Shown: piece by piece, positions 8,392 through 16,134 of the stretch
Layout of the letters: the number at the start of each line of letters is the position of its first letter
Position numbering within the stretch: position 1 is the stretch's first letter
Assembly (NCBI GenBank): GCA_017412715.1
Contig: JAFPWU010000008.1
Location: 1 to 64,000 of the forward strand
Source of the DNA: Clostridia bacterium
GTDB lineage: Bacteria > Bacillota > Clostridia > Christensenellales > Aristaeellaceae
Direction of reading: 5' to 3'
DNA length: 64,000 bases
Notes under the pieces: generated by a model
The model's database searches: none
What the model saw: only the letters and a program-made list of their open reading frames with translations
Told to the model about the DNA's origin: nothing
Position numbers and translations under genes: made by a program

Positions 8392-9144
8392 ATGCGTTTT
8401 ACGGAAGATGAGCGGCGCGTATACGCGCTGATCGCCCGCAGCGGCGGGCTGAAGGCGCGGGAGATCGCTGCGCGGCTGGGTCTGGACAGGAAGGAGATCA
8501 ACCGCTTTCTGGTTTCCTCCGCGCTGATGCGGGAAATGTGCTATCAGGACCATGAGTACCGCTGGCATGCGGTGATCCGTCAGGTTTTTCCCCATGAAGG
8601 GATTTATGAGTTTTCCGGATGGTACGGCACGGTGCGGGAATTTGTGGAAACCGGAGAGGCGGAATGGCTTTCGGCACTGGAATCGGGATGCAGGAGAATC
8701 GGAAGGAACCTGAACGATACCCGGGGCCTGATCCATTCCTTTCTGGATTGCAGAAAAACCATGCTGAGGCTTTTCGAGGATCTGGCCGGAATGATGGACG
8801 GAGGGTTTCGGGACTGGGAAATTGCCTTTGAATTCCGGATTAACCGGGCCCGCTATATCCGAATCTACTCGGATGTGCTGGTGATTACCGGGGAAAAGGT
8901 TTTTTCCCTGGAATTCAAAATGAAGGACGCGATCGATCCGGAGGAAGTGCTGCAGGCCGCGAAATACGCGCCGGCGCTGGAACTGGTATTCGGCGAGGAT
9001 GTGATTGCGGCGCTGGTGCTGACCGGGGCGGCGGATCTTTACACCTATGCGCCAATTGGCGGGACGGATTCCGCACTGCCGGTGTGCTCCGGGGATATGC
9101 TGTTTAACGTGTTTGATGAATATCTTCACTTTCTGAGAGAATAA
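8392..9144 (+). CDS. HTH protein with a PD-(D/E)XK nuclease-like domain
   Basis: A 250-residue protein I do not recognise by name. Residues about 5-45 look like a winged or simple helix-turn-helix (GLKAREIAARLGLDRKEINRFL). The C-terminal half contains D161, then SLEFKMK with E174 and K176, then LQAAKYAPALE with Q188 and Y192. That D...ExK...QxxxY order is the signature of RecB-like PD-(D/E)XK nucleases. It may be a site-specific or defence-type nuclease, or a nuclease-fold protein without activity. It lies 75 bp after the glucuronidase gene and ends before a strong bidirectional terminator. The nuclease call is inferred from motif spacing only. Confidence 0.55.
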   Translation: MRFTEDERRVYALIARSGGLKAREIAARLGLDRKEINRFLVSSALMREMCYQDHEYRWHAVIRQVFPHEGIYEFSGWYGTVREFVETGEAEWLSALESGCRRIGRNLNDTRGLIHSFLDCRKTMLRLFEDLAGMMDGGFRDWEIAFEFRINRARYIRIYSDVLVITGEKVFSLEFKMKDAIDPEEVLQAAKYAPALELVFGEDVIAALVLTGAADLYTYAPIGGTDSALPVCSGDMLFNVFDEYLHFLRE

Positions 9145-9217
9145 AAAACCTGCGGAAAGATGACGTCCGCCGAAAGGGAATAAACCGGTGCTTCCGCGGG
9201 GAAGCTAATAATCAAAG

Positions 9218-9245
9218 TCCCCCTGGCTCAAATTTGCCAGGGGGA
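9218..9245. terminator. Bidirectional terminator between convergent genes
   Basis: A perfect 10-bp stem (9218-9227 with 9236-9245; core CCCCCTGGC/GCCAGGGGG) and an 8-base loop. A short T run (9251-9255) follows on the plus strand and an A/T-rich stretch on the other side. It separates the HTH-nuclease gene from the iron-uptake genes. Confidence 0.75.
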
Positions 9246-9294
9246 AAGCTTTTTCGGCGATGAACGCCGGAACGGAATCAGTATCAGCGCTTCC

Positions 9295-9465
9295 TCAGGT
9301 TTTCCCTCCGGAAGGGCAATCACTGCTTTTCCGGGACTGGGAACAGCCGCTGCAGCCGGCACAGGATCTGGAGCAGCAGGTGTTTTTGCTTTTACGGATA
9401 CGAATCAGGGCCAGCGCCACCAGGACGGCGATGAGGGCCAGAACGAGGATATCCCAGATATTCAT
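9295..9465 (-). CDS. FeoB-associated Cys-rich membrane protein
   Basis: A 56-residue protein. One membrane helix covers about residues 4-23 (DILVLALIAVLVALAL), followed by a basic stretch and a cysteine-rich tail (TCCSRSCAGCSGCS, then another Cys). This is the standard form of the small FeoB-associated protein (FeoB_associated family) found after feoB in many Firmicutes, where it may take the place of FeoC. It starts 10 bases after the feoB stop, with AGAGGG in the gap, so the two are co-expressed. Binding of iron or a cluster by the cysteines is plausible but unproven. Confidence 0.85.
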   Translation of the reverse strand: MNIWDILVLALIAVLVALALIRIRKSKNTCCSRSCAGCSGCSQSRKSSDCPSGGKT

Positions 9466-9475
9466 CCCTCTCACC

Positions 9476-11818
9476 TCAGCCCATTCCCAGGGCGAGCCCG
9501 ATCAGACGGACGATCAGCGCCGCGATCCAGGCGATGCCGCATTGCCACAGGACAACGCTGACGGCCCATTTGTGTCCCAGCTCCCGCCGGATGGAAGCAA
9601 CGGCGGCGACACAGGGCGTATACAGCAGACTGAAGACCAGCATGGACGCTCCGGCCAGGGCGCCGATGGAAGTCACTCCGTCCACAAACAGGGTTTCCAT
9701 GACGGAAACGACGCTTTCCTTGGCCATGAAGCCGCTGACCAGGGAAGTGACGATGCGCCAGTCGCCAAGCCCGACGGGCTTCAGGAGCGGCGCGACGAAA
9801 CCGGAGACGGCGGCCAGGATGCTGTCCTGCTGGCTCTCTACAAGGTTAAACCGGAAATCAAAGTGGCTCAGGAACCAGACGGCGATCGTAGCGATTAAAA
9901 TAATCGAAAAAGCCCGCTGCAGAAAATCTTTTGCCTTGTCCCAGAGCAGCTGAATCACGTTTCTGGGGCTCGGGAAGCGGTAATTGGGTAGCTCCATAAC
10001 AAAGGGAACCGCTTCTCCCCGGAACAGGGTATTCTTGAACAGGAAGGCGACCAGAATGCCCACGGCGATTCCCAGCAGATAGAGCCCAGTAATGATCAGC
10101 CAGCTCTGCCTGGGGAAAAACGCGCTGACAAAGAAGGCATAAATCGGCAGCTTGGCTGTGCAGGACATAAAGGGCGTCAGGAGGATTGTCATCCGCCGGT
10201 CCCGCTCGCTTGGCAGGGTCCGGGTGGACATGACCGCCGGTACCGTGCAGCCAAAGCCCAGCAGCAGGGGCACGATGCTGCGGCCGGACAGCCCCACGCG
10301 CCTGAGCAGCTTATCCATCACAAAAGCCACCCGGGCGATATAGCCGCTGTCTTCCAGCAGGGAGAGGAAGAAAAACAGGATCACGATGAGAGGCAGGAAG
10401 CTGACGACCGTGCCAACCCCTTCAAAAATTCCTTTCAGCACCAGGCTTTGGATGGCTTCGTTGATATGCACGCGCTGCATTCCGCTTTCCGTTATCTCCG
10501 CCAGCGCGTCAATCCCGCTTTGCAGCAGATCCTGAAAGAACGGCCCTACGAGGAAAAAGGTCAGATAAAAGACCAGCGCCATAATTCCGATAAACACCGG
10601 AATCGCCAGCCATTTGCCGGTCAGCACGGCATCAATTTTCCGGCTGCGGATATGTTCAATGCTTTCATGGGGTTTAATAATACAGGCCTCGCACACCTTT
10701 CTGATATACTGAAAGCGCATGTCCGCCATGGCGGCGCTGTGATCCAGTCCGCGCTCCGATTCCATCTGAATGATAATGTGCTCCAGCATTTCCATTTCAT
10801 TTTGATCCAGCCCCAGCTGCTCCGCGACAAGCGCGTCGCCCTCCAGCAGCTTGCAGGCGGCAAAACGCAGGGGAAGCCCTGTGCGCTCCGCGTGATCCTC
10901 AATCAGATGACTGACCGCATGGATAGCCCGATGGACGGCGCCTCCGTGATCCTCAGAGCCGCAGAAGTCCTGCCGCAAAGGCTTTTCCTGATACCTGGCG
11001 ATATGGATCGCATGCCGGATCAGCTCGTCCACACCCTCATTTCTGGCAGCTGAAATCGGCACCACAGGCACTCCCAGCAGGGCCTCCATGGCGTTCACGT
11101 CCACGGCGCCGCCGTTTCCCCGGAGCTCATCCATCATATTCAGAGCCACCACCACGGGCACGCCCATTTCCAGCAGCTGCATGGTCAGATAAAGATTACG
11201 CTCAATGCTGGTAACGTCCACAATATTGATGATGGCCTTCGGCTTTCCCTCCAGGACAAAGTTTCGGGAAACCAGTTCCTCGCTGGAATAGGGAGACATG
11301 GAGTAAATCCCCGGGAGATCCGTAATCAGAGTATCATGATGTCCGCGGATCACGCCATCCTTTCGATCGACCGTTACGCCGGGGAAATTGCCAACGTGCT
11401 GATTGGCCCCGGTCAGCTGATTGAACAGCGTGGTCTTGCCGCTGTTCTGGTTGCCCACCAGCGCGAAGGTCAGGGTAGTGCCCTCCGGAAGAGGATTTCC
11501 ACTGCCCTTGGGATGGAATCTTCCCTCCTCGCCCAGGCCCGGATGATCGGTAGGCTTCCTTTTCTGCCGGCTGCCGGGAACGTCCGAAAGCTTTTCAATG
11601 GGGGAAATGGCGATCTTCTCTGCGTCCGCCAGCCGCAGCGTCAGCTCATATCCGTGGATTCGCAGCTCCATGGGATCCCCCATGGGCGCCAGCTGCACCA
11701 TGGCAACTTCCGCGCCGGGGATGACCCCCATGTCCAGAAAATGCTGGCGAAGGGCGCCTTCTCCGCCGACGGTTTCTATGCGGGCAAACTGACCGGGTTT
11801 CAATTCATTCAGGTTCAT
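9476..11818 (-). CDS. feoB: Ferrous iron transporter, FeoA-FeoB fusion
   Basis: A 780-residue fusion. Residues 1-75 are an SH3-like FeoA domain, normally a separate protein. After a polar linker comes the FeoB G domain: G1 GNQNSGKTT at 122-130, G3 DLPGIYS, and G4 NMMD. The helical regulatory domain follows, then about ten membrane helices with the two Gate motifs (LLLGFGCTVPAVMST and SLLYTPCVAAVA), each with its conserved cysteine. It imports Fe2+ across the inner membrane in anoxic conditions. A sigma-A promoter lies at 11857-11885, with an imperfect palindrome just downstream. The small Cys-rich partner follows. Confidence 0.97.
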   Translation of the reverse strand: MNLNELKPGQFARIETVGGEGALRQHFLDMGVIPGAEVAMVQLAPMGDPMELRIHGYELTLRLADAEKIAISPIEKLSDVPGSRQKRKPTDHPGLGEEGRFHPKGSGNPLPEGTTLTFALVGNQNSGKTTLFNQLTGANQHVGNFPGVTVDRKDGVIRGHHDTLITDLPGIYSMSPYSSEELVSRNFVLEGKPKAIINIVDVTSIERNLYLTMQLLEMGVPVVVALNMMDELRGNGGAVDVNAMEALLGVPVVPISAARNEGVDELIRHAIHIARYQEKPLRQDFCGSEDHGGAVHRAIHAVSHLIEDHAERTGLPLRFAACKLLEGDALVAEQLGLDQNEMEMLEHIIIQMESERGLDHSAAMADMRFQYIRKVCEACIIKPHESIEHIRSRKIDAVLTGKWLAIPVFIGIMALVFYLTFFLVGPFFQDLLQSGIDALAEITESGMQRVHINEAIQSLVLKGIFEGVGTVVSFLPLIVILFFFLSLLEDSGYIARVAFVMDKLLRRVGLSGRSIVPLLLGFGCTVPAVMSTRTLPSERDRRMTILLTPFMSCTAKLPIYAFFVSAFFPRQSWLIITGLYLLGIAVGILVAFLFKNTLFRGEAVPFVMELPNYRFPSPRNVIQLLWDKAKDFLQRAFSIILIATIAVWFLSHFDFRFNLVESQQDSILAAVSGFVAPLLKPVGLGDWRIVTSLVSGFMAKESVVSVMETLFVDGVTSIGALAGASMLVFSLLYTPCVAAVASIRRELGHKWAVSVVLWQCGIAWIAALIVRLIGLALGMG

Positions 11819-11830
11819 CTTGCAGTCTCC

Positions 11831-11845
11831 AAATACTTAATATTT
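11831..11845 (-). promoter_or_regulatory. Possible operator in the feoB leader
   Basis: AAATACTTAATATTT is an imperfect palindrome with AAATA/TATTT arms. It lies in the expected 5' leader of feoB, 12-26 bases downstream of the -10 box. Metal-dependent repressors of the Fur or DtxR type often bind A/T-rich palindromes here, but this is not a clear match to either consensus. Confidence 0.25.
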
Positions 11846-11856
11846 TACCGCTCCCT

Positions 11857-11885
11857 ATTATATGTGCGCCAGCGAAAAAGTACAA
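11857..11885 (-). promoter_or_regulatory. Sigma-A-type promoter for feoB
   Basis: Minus strand: TTGTAC (11880-11885), a 17-bp spacer, and a perfect TATAAT (11857-11862), about 38 bases before the start codon. Confidence 0.75.
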
Positions 11886-11983
11886 GCCCGTTCCAGACTG
11901 AATGGACCGGCGGATCACAGGGCCGGAAGAACCGGAACTTCGAAAAAGGACCTGAGAACCGGGCAAACAGGCTCCCCTGTGAA

Positions 11984-12012
11984 TTGAAGAGGCTCCCCGG
12001 ATATGGTATACT
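11984..12012 (+). promoter_or_regulatory. Sigma-A-type promoter for the HAD gene pair
   Basis: TTGAAG (11984-11989), a 17-bp spacer, and TATACT (12007-12012), 50 bases before the start of the ParB/Srx-HAD gene. It diverges from the feoB promoter. Confidence 0.65.
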
Positions 12013-12062
12013 GAAGGACAAGCAAGCGGGCCTGCCGGCCCGGCCTACGAGGAGAAGAAGAT

Positions 12063-12971
12063 ATGAGCAGAACCTATACCCAGACCATGGAATTTATCAT
12101 GAAGGAAGTCGGCAGGGTGAAGGGGGTTTCTTTGCCGGTTCATGCTTCCATGCTGGAGAGAGCGGTCAGGAGGCATCTGCCTCTCCGGAAACTGCATCCC
12201 AACCCGTATGACGAATTCTGCAATCCGGAGATCGGCCCCAATGAAGGGATTGTCCAAAGGTACGCAGCCGCCTTCCGCAGGATGAAGGAAAACGATGCTG
12301 TGTCTTCCGTCCCTCTGGAACCCGAAAATCGCTATATGGATCCGATCTATGTTCAGAAGATTACACCGGAGGGATATATGATTCTGAACGGCCATCACCG
12401 CTGGCTGGCGGCGGTTCAGAGCGGGATGAACCGGATGCCGGTGAGGATTGTGAACCTGACGCAGCAGAAGGATCTGGAGCGGATGATCGCTCACGCTAAA
12501 AATGACAAAAGAGTGACCATGGACCTGGACGAGGTGGTCTTTACGCCGGGGCCGGACGGAGGAAAGGAAAAGGCGCTCCGTTTCCCGCTGAACCGGATTT
12601 ACCGGCAGGAACTGCGCCATGGAATCCCTGCGCTGATCAGCTTTTTGGAGCAGAAGGGATATGATGTCTGGCTCTATTCGGCGGGGTATTATTCCCAGGA
12701 CTATGTGGAAAAGCTTCTGAAGCATCACGGTGTGAAAGTGACCGGCGTAATTACCGGAACCGCAAGAAAGGGACCGAAGAATGCCGGGACGAAGGAAGAA
12801 GCGGAGCGGCTCCTCCGGAAAACCTATCAGCGGACGATTCATGTGGATCAGAACGCCATACTCTGCGTGGACCATAACGGAGGAACCTTCTCGGAAATTC
12901 CGCTGGAAGAGGACGGGGTCTGGGCCGCGAAAATCATCGATCTGGTGAGAGAAGGGAAGGCAGATGGCTGA
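12063..12971 (+). CDS. ParB/sulfiredoxin-like domain fused to a HAD-like hydrolase domain
   Basis: A 302-residue, two-domain protein. Residues about 40-130 resemble the ParB/Srx fold: MILNGHHRWLAAVQSG at 106-121 matches the GxHR ATP-binding loop of sulfiredoxin and ParB-like proteins. Residues about 150-300 are HAD-like, with motif I as DLDEV (D154, D156), a YSAG motif II, and a late CVDHN that could be motif IV. GHHR suggests nucleotide binding and DLDEV suggests phosphoryl transfer, but the substrate is unknown. The next gene overlaps its end by 8 bp and encodes a second HAD protein similar to this C-terminal domain, so the two probably act together. Confidence 0.7.
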   Translation: MSRTYTQTMEFIMKEVGRVKGVSLPVHASMLERAVRRHLPLRKLHPNPYDEFCNPEIGPNEGIVQRYAAAFRRMKENDAVSSVPLEPENRYMDPIYVQKITPEGYMILNGHHRWLAAVQSGMNRMPVRIVNLTQQKDLERMIAHAKNDKRVTMDLDEVVFTPGPDGGKEKALRFPLNRIYRQELRHGIPALISFLEQKGYDVWLYSAGYYSQDYVEKLLKHHGVKVTGVITGTARKGPKNAGTKEEAERLLRKTYQRTIHVDQNAILCVDHNGGTFSEIPLEEDGVWAAKIIDLVREGKADG

Positions 12972-13479
12972 GCAGCTGACGCAAAAAATGCGCGTGTCCT
13001 TTGACCTGGACGAAGTGCTCTTCGTTTCCCCGAAGACCCACAGGACAGAGCCGCTTCCGGCCAGGATCCTGGGCCGGCTTTATCCGGAACGGCTGAGGCT
13101 GGGGACGCCCGATCTGATTCATGCGCTGCAGGAGATGGGTTACGAGGTATGGGTATATACCTCTTCCTTCCGGTCCGAAAAATATATTCGGGGGCTTTTC
13201 CGCTGGTACGGGATCCGGTTCGACGGAATCATCAACGGGACCCGGCATCTGCGGGAGGTGCAGGGAAACCGAAGGGAGACGCTGCCTCAGAAGCTGCCGA
13301 ACAGATACCGGATCTCGCTGCATGTGGATGATGAGGAGGTTATCTGTTCTTTGGGAAGGGAGTACGGATTCAAGACATATCACCTGGATGCGGAGGACGA
13401 TAACTGGAAGGAGAAAATTATCGCCCGGGCGGAGGAGATTAAAACGCAGGAGACAGAAAAAAGGAGCCATCCGTACTGA
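12964..13479 (+). CDS. Stand-alone HAD-like hydrolase, partner of the fusion protein
   Basis: A 171-residue HAD-like protein. Motif I is FDLDEVLF, motif II is YTSS, and the acidic motif IV is HVDDEEVI. Its sequence tracks the C-terminal domain of the upstream gene: shared features are DLDEV, GYEVWVY/GYDVWLY and a GI/VI-x-GT segment (IINGTR and VITGTA), so the two probably arose by duplication. The start overlaps the upstream stop. It lacks a ParB-like domain. Substrate unknown. Followed by about 100 bp and the frr promoter. Confidence 0.7.
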   Translation: MAEQLTQKMRVSFDLDEVLFVSPKTHRTEPLPARILGRLYPERLRLGTPDLIHALQEMGYEVWVYTSSFRSEKYIRGLFRWYGIRFDGIINGTRHLREVQGNRRETLPQKLPNRYRISLHVDDEEVICSLGREYGFKTYHLDAEDDNWKEKIIARAEEIKTQETEKRSHPY

Positions 13480-13583
13480 AACCCGGATTCTGCCCGGACG
13501 GGTGCCGGCGGAGCCTGCATTCAGCGCTTCTCCGGCCTGCGAATACAACGCCGCGGCTTTTTTTACCGGACGGCTCTGAATGG

Positions 13584-13612
13584 TTGTCAAGCAGGGAGAA
13601 AAAAGTTATAAT
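13584..13612 (+). promoter_or_regulatory. Sigma-A-type promoter for frr
   Basis: TTGTCA (13584-13589), a 17-bp spacer, and a perfect TATAAT (13607-13612), 46 bases upstream of the frr start. It shows that frr has its own promoter here rather than depending on tsf/pyrH, which are not in the window. Confidence 0.8.
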
Positions 13613-13658
13613 AAGGAACAGAAATCCGGGGCGAGACAAGGATGAAGGAGGAAGAAAA

Positions 13659-14216
13659 ATGGTAGAAGCAGTATTGAATACCGCCAGGGATAAGATGGCG
13701 AAGACCTGCTCGGTCTATGAGCGGGATATGCAGAGCATCCGGGCGGGCCGGGCGAATCCGCAGGTGCTGGACAGGATTACCGTGGACTATTATGGGACTC
13801 CCACGCCCATCCAGCAGGTGGGCAACATTTCCGTGCCGGAAGCGCGGCTGATGGTGATCACCCCCTGGGAGCCCAAGATGATTACGCCCATTGAAAAGGC
13901 GATTCAGACCAGCGATCTGGGGCTGAATCCCTCCAATGACGGGAAGGTGATCCGGCTGGTGTTCCCGGAGCTGAACGAGGAGCGCCGCAAGGATCTGACC
14001 AAGCAGGCCAGCAGGGCTGCGGAGGAAGCCAAGGTGGCGGTTCGCGCAATCCGGCGGGATGCCATGGAACAGATCAAGAAGATGAAGAAAAACAGCGAGA
14101 TCACCGAGGATGACCAGCGGGACGCGGAGGAAGATCTGCAGAAAATCACCGACAAGGCCATCAAGGATGTAGACGGAATTTACGCCGCCAAGGAAAAGGA
14201 GATCATGGAGGTGTAA
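13659..14216 (+). CDS. frr: Ribosome-recycling factor
   Basis: A 185-residue protein, exactly the usual length. With EF-G it splits the post-termination ribosome. The conserved elements IRAGRANPQVLD, YYGTPTPIQQVGNIS and the C-terminal helical arm are intact. The ATG at 13659 follows AAGGAGG at 13645-13651; the frame is open further upstream but without homology. In most Firmicutes frr follows tsf and pyrH; here it follows the HAD pair and has its own promoter. A hairpin at 14318-14344 probably ends part of the transcription before uppS. Confidence 0.98.
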   Translation: MVEAVLNTARDKMAKTCSVYERDMQSIRAGRANPQVLDRITVDYYGTPTPIQQVGNISVPEARLMVITPWEPKMITPIEKAIQTSDLGLNPSNDGKVIRLVFPELNEERRKDLTKQASRAAEEAKVAVRAIRRDAMEQIKKMKKNSEITEDDQRDAEEDLQKITDKAIKDVDGIYAAKEKEIMEV

Positions 14217-14317
14217 GATTCCTCCCTCTCCCGGAAAAAAGGGGAATACAGACTGGAAGGTTTTTCTCCTTCCGGGACGGACCGGCGGGGAAGCCGGAGC
14301 GGATAGACGGAATCACA

Positions 14318-14356
14318 GCGCGGCTTTTGTCCGAAAGACCGCGCGTTTTCTTCTTT
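14318..14356 (+). terminator. Probable rho-independent terminator after frr
   Basis: GCGCGG (14318-14323) pairs with CCGCGC (14339-14344), with further TTT/AAA pairs inside, and is followed by GTTTTCTTCTTTTTT. It lies in the 217-bp gap before uppS; no other gene is visible in that gap. Confidence 0.55.
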
Positions 14357-14433
14357 TTTGCCTCTCCTGTGCCGGCGGAATCATTCGGAAGCGGACAGAG
14401 GATAAAACGACAGAACAGGGAGAAGGATACGGC

Positions 14434-15210
14434 ATGAATGTGAAAATGGTCAGGGAATTCTGGCGGATGTGGGGGGAGGAGGAACCCGAAAAAAAGGGAG
14501 AACTGCCCCGCCATGTGGCCATCATCATGGACGGAAACGGGAGGTGGGCCAAGCAGCATAAGCTGTCCGTGTCCCGGGGCCACCGGCAAGGAACGGAGGC
14601 CCTGCGGGAGATTATCCGGCATACGGACGATCTGGGCATCGAAGCCCTGAGCCTGTATGCCTTCTCTACGGAAAACTGGCGGCGGCCCGCTGAGGAAGTT
14701 GCGGCGCTGATGCAGCTGATTCTGGATTTTTTCGCGTCGGAGATTGATGAACTGGACGAGAAGAATGTCCGCATTCTGATCCTCGGGGACAAGGAAGGTC
14801 TGCCGGAGAAGCAAAGGGAAACCCTTTTAGAGGCGGAGCGGAGAACCGGCGGGAACACAGGGCTGCGGCTGAACATAGCGGTGAACTACGGAAGCCGGGC
14901 GGAAATGGTCAAAGCGGTGCGGGAGATCGCGGAGGAGGCCAGGGAGGGGAAAATCCTTCCCGGGGATATCAGCGAGGAGATGATATCGGAGCACCTGTAT
15001 ACCAAAGGGCAGCCGGAGGTGGATCTGCTGATCCGGACCAGCGGAGAGATGCGACTGAGCAATTTCCTGCTGTATCAGAACGCGTACGCGGAATTCGTGT
15101 TTCCGAAGGTGCTGTGGCCTGACTTCACGGTGGAGGAATATGACCGTTGCCTCAGAGCCTTTGGAAAAAGGGACCGGAGATACGGCGGACGGGAGGAGAG
15201 CGGGACATAA
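14434..15210 (+). CDS. uppS: Undecaprenyl diphosphate synthase (cis-prenyltransferase)
   Basis: It makes the C55 lipid carrier for cell-wall precursors. MDGNGRWAK holds the catalytic Asp, followed by SRGHRQGTEA, YAFSTENWRRP and the C-terminal DLLIRTSGEMRLSNFLLYQ, all hallmarks of the family. At 258 residues it is of normal length. It begins the run uppS-cdsA-dxr-rseP-ispG, which joins isoprenoid and phospholipid synthesis with membrane proteolysis, and is one of the most conserved gene orders in Firmicutes. Confidence 0.98.
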   Translation: MNVKMVREFWRMWGEEEPEKKGELPRHVAIIMDGNGRWAKQHKLSVSRGHRQGTEALREIIRHTDDLGIEALSLYAFSTENWRRPAEEVAALMQLILDFFASEIDELDEKNVRILILGDKEGLPEKQRETLLEAERRTGGNTGLRLNIAVNYGSRAEMVKAVREIAEEAREGKILPGDISEEMISEHLYTKGQPEVDLLIRTSGEMRLSNFLLYQNAYAEFVFPKVLWPDFTVEEYDRCLRAFGKRDRRYGGREESGT

Positions 15211-15284
15211 CCTGCTTTTCATCGGGTGCCCTGCGTTCAGGGAAACGGAAAGGTCATAAATCCGGAGCACGGGAGGACAAAGAA

Positions 15285-16103
15285 GTGAAACAGAGGATAA
15301 TCACCGGGCTGCTTCTGGTGGCGCTGCTGGCTGCGCTGCTCTGGGCGCCGGGATGGTTTGTGGCCCTGGTGATGCTGATCTGCGTAGGTTTTGCCACCTG
15401 GGAGGAATACCACGCGCTGGGTCTGGCGGGTCACCGGGCGGTGTCCTGGCCGGCCTGGGTCGTGCTGGGAGGGTCCGTGCCGCTGACGCTGGCCTTCGGG
15501 GCGAGTATGATCGTACCGCTGATGGCCATCGCGCTGCTGATCATGGCGGTGCAGATCCTGTGGCGGGAGAAACCGGATCTGATCGATCTGGCCATTTCCG
15601 TCATGCCTATTCTGACGGTGGTGCTGCCCGGGCTATGCCTGGTGGCCATCAGTCTGACGGGGCAAAAGGCCGTGGAAGTAGTGCTTCTGTGCCTGGTGTT
15701 TGCGGTTCCGCTGCTGGGAGATACCATGGCGCTGTTTATCGGCAGCGCGGTGGGAGGAAAGAAGCTGTGCCCGGCCGTGAGCCCGCATAAAACGGTGGCG
15801 GGGGCTATCGCGGGGCTTGGCGGAAGCTTGCTGGCCGCCATGATCATTTGCGGAATTGCGCAAATCGCGTGCAACGCGGAGACGCTGGCGAAGCTGCCCA
15901 GCTGGTGGATCTACCTGATCCTGGGTCTGGCGGGCGGATGCGTGGGCCAGGTGGGAGACCTGTTTGCATCGCTGGTAAAGCGGCATAGCGGAATCAAGGA
16001 TTTTTCAAATCTGTTTCCCGGCCACGGAGGGATGCTGGACCGGCTGGACAGCGTGCTGTTTATGGCGGTTCTGGTTTTCTGCTATCGAACCTTCATGATC
16101 TGA
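15285..16103 (+). CDS. cdsA: Phosphatidate cytidylyltransferase (CDP-diglyceride synthase)
   Basis: It converts phosphatidic acid and CTP to CDP-diacylglycerol in the membrane. About eight hydrophobic helices are seen. The C-terminal signature is present: LVKRHSGIKDFSNLFPGHGG followed by MLDRLDS. I chose the GTG at 15285 because GGGAGG lies 8 bases upstream and the protein then begins MKQRIITGLLL, as CdsA proteins do. The open frame extends upstream into uppS but that part has no homology. Length 272 residues. Confidence 0.96.
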   Translation: MKQRIITGLLLVALLAALLWAPGWFVALVMLICVGFATWEEYHALGLAGHRAVSWPAWVVLGGSVPLTLAFGASMIVPLMAIALLIMAVQILWREKPDLIDLAISVMPILTVVLPGLCLVAISLTGQKAVEVVLLCLVFAVPLLGDTMALFIGSAVGGKKLCPAVSPHKTVAGAIAGLGGSLLAAMIICGIAQIACNAETLAKLPSWWIYLILGLAGGCVGQVGDLFASLVKRHSGIKDFSNLFPGHGGMLDRLDSVLFMAVLVFCYRTFMI

Positions 16104-16134
16104 GGGATAAAGGCGACGGACGGAGAAAAAAGGC

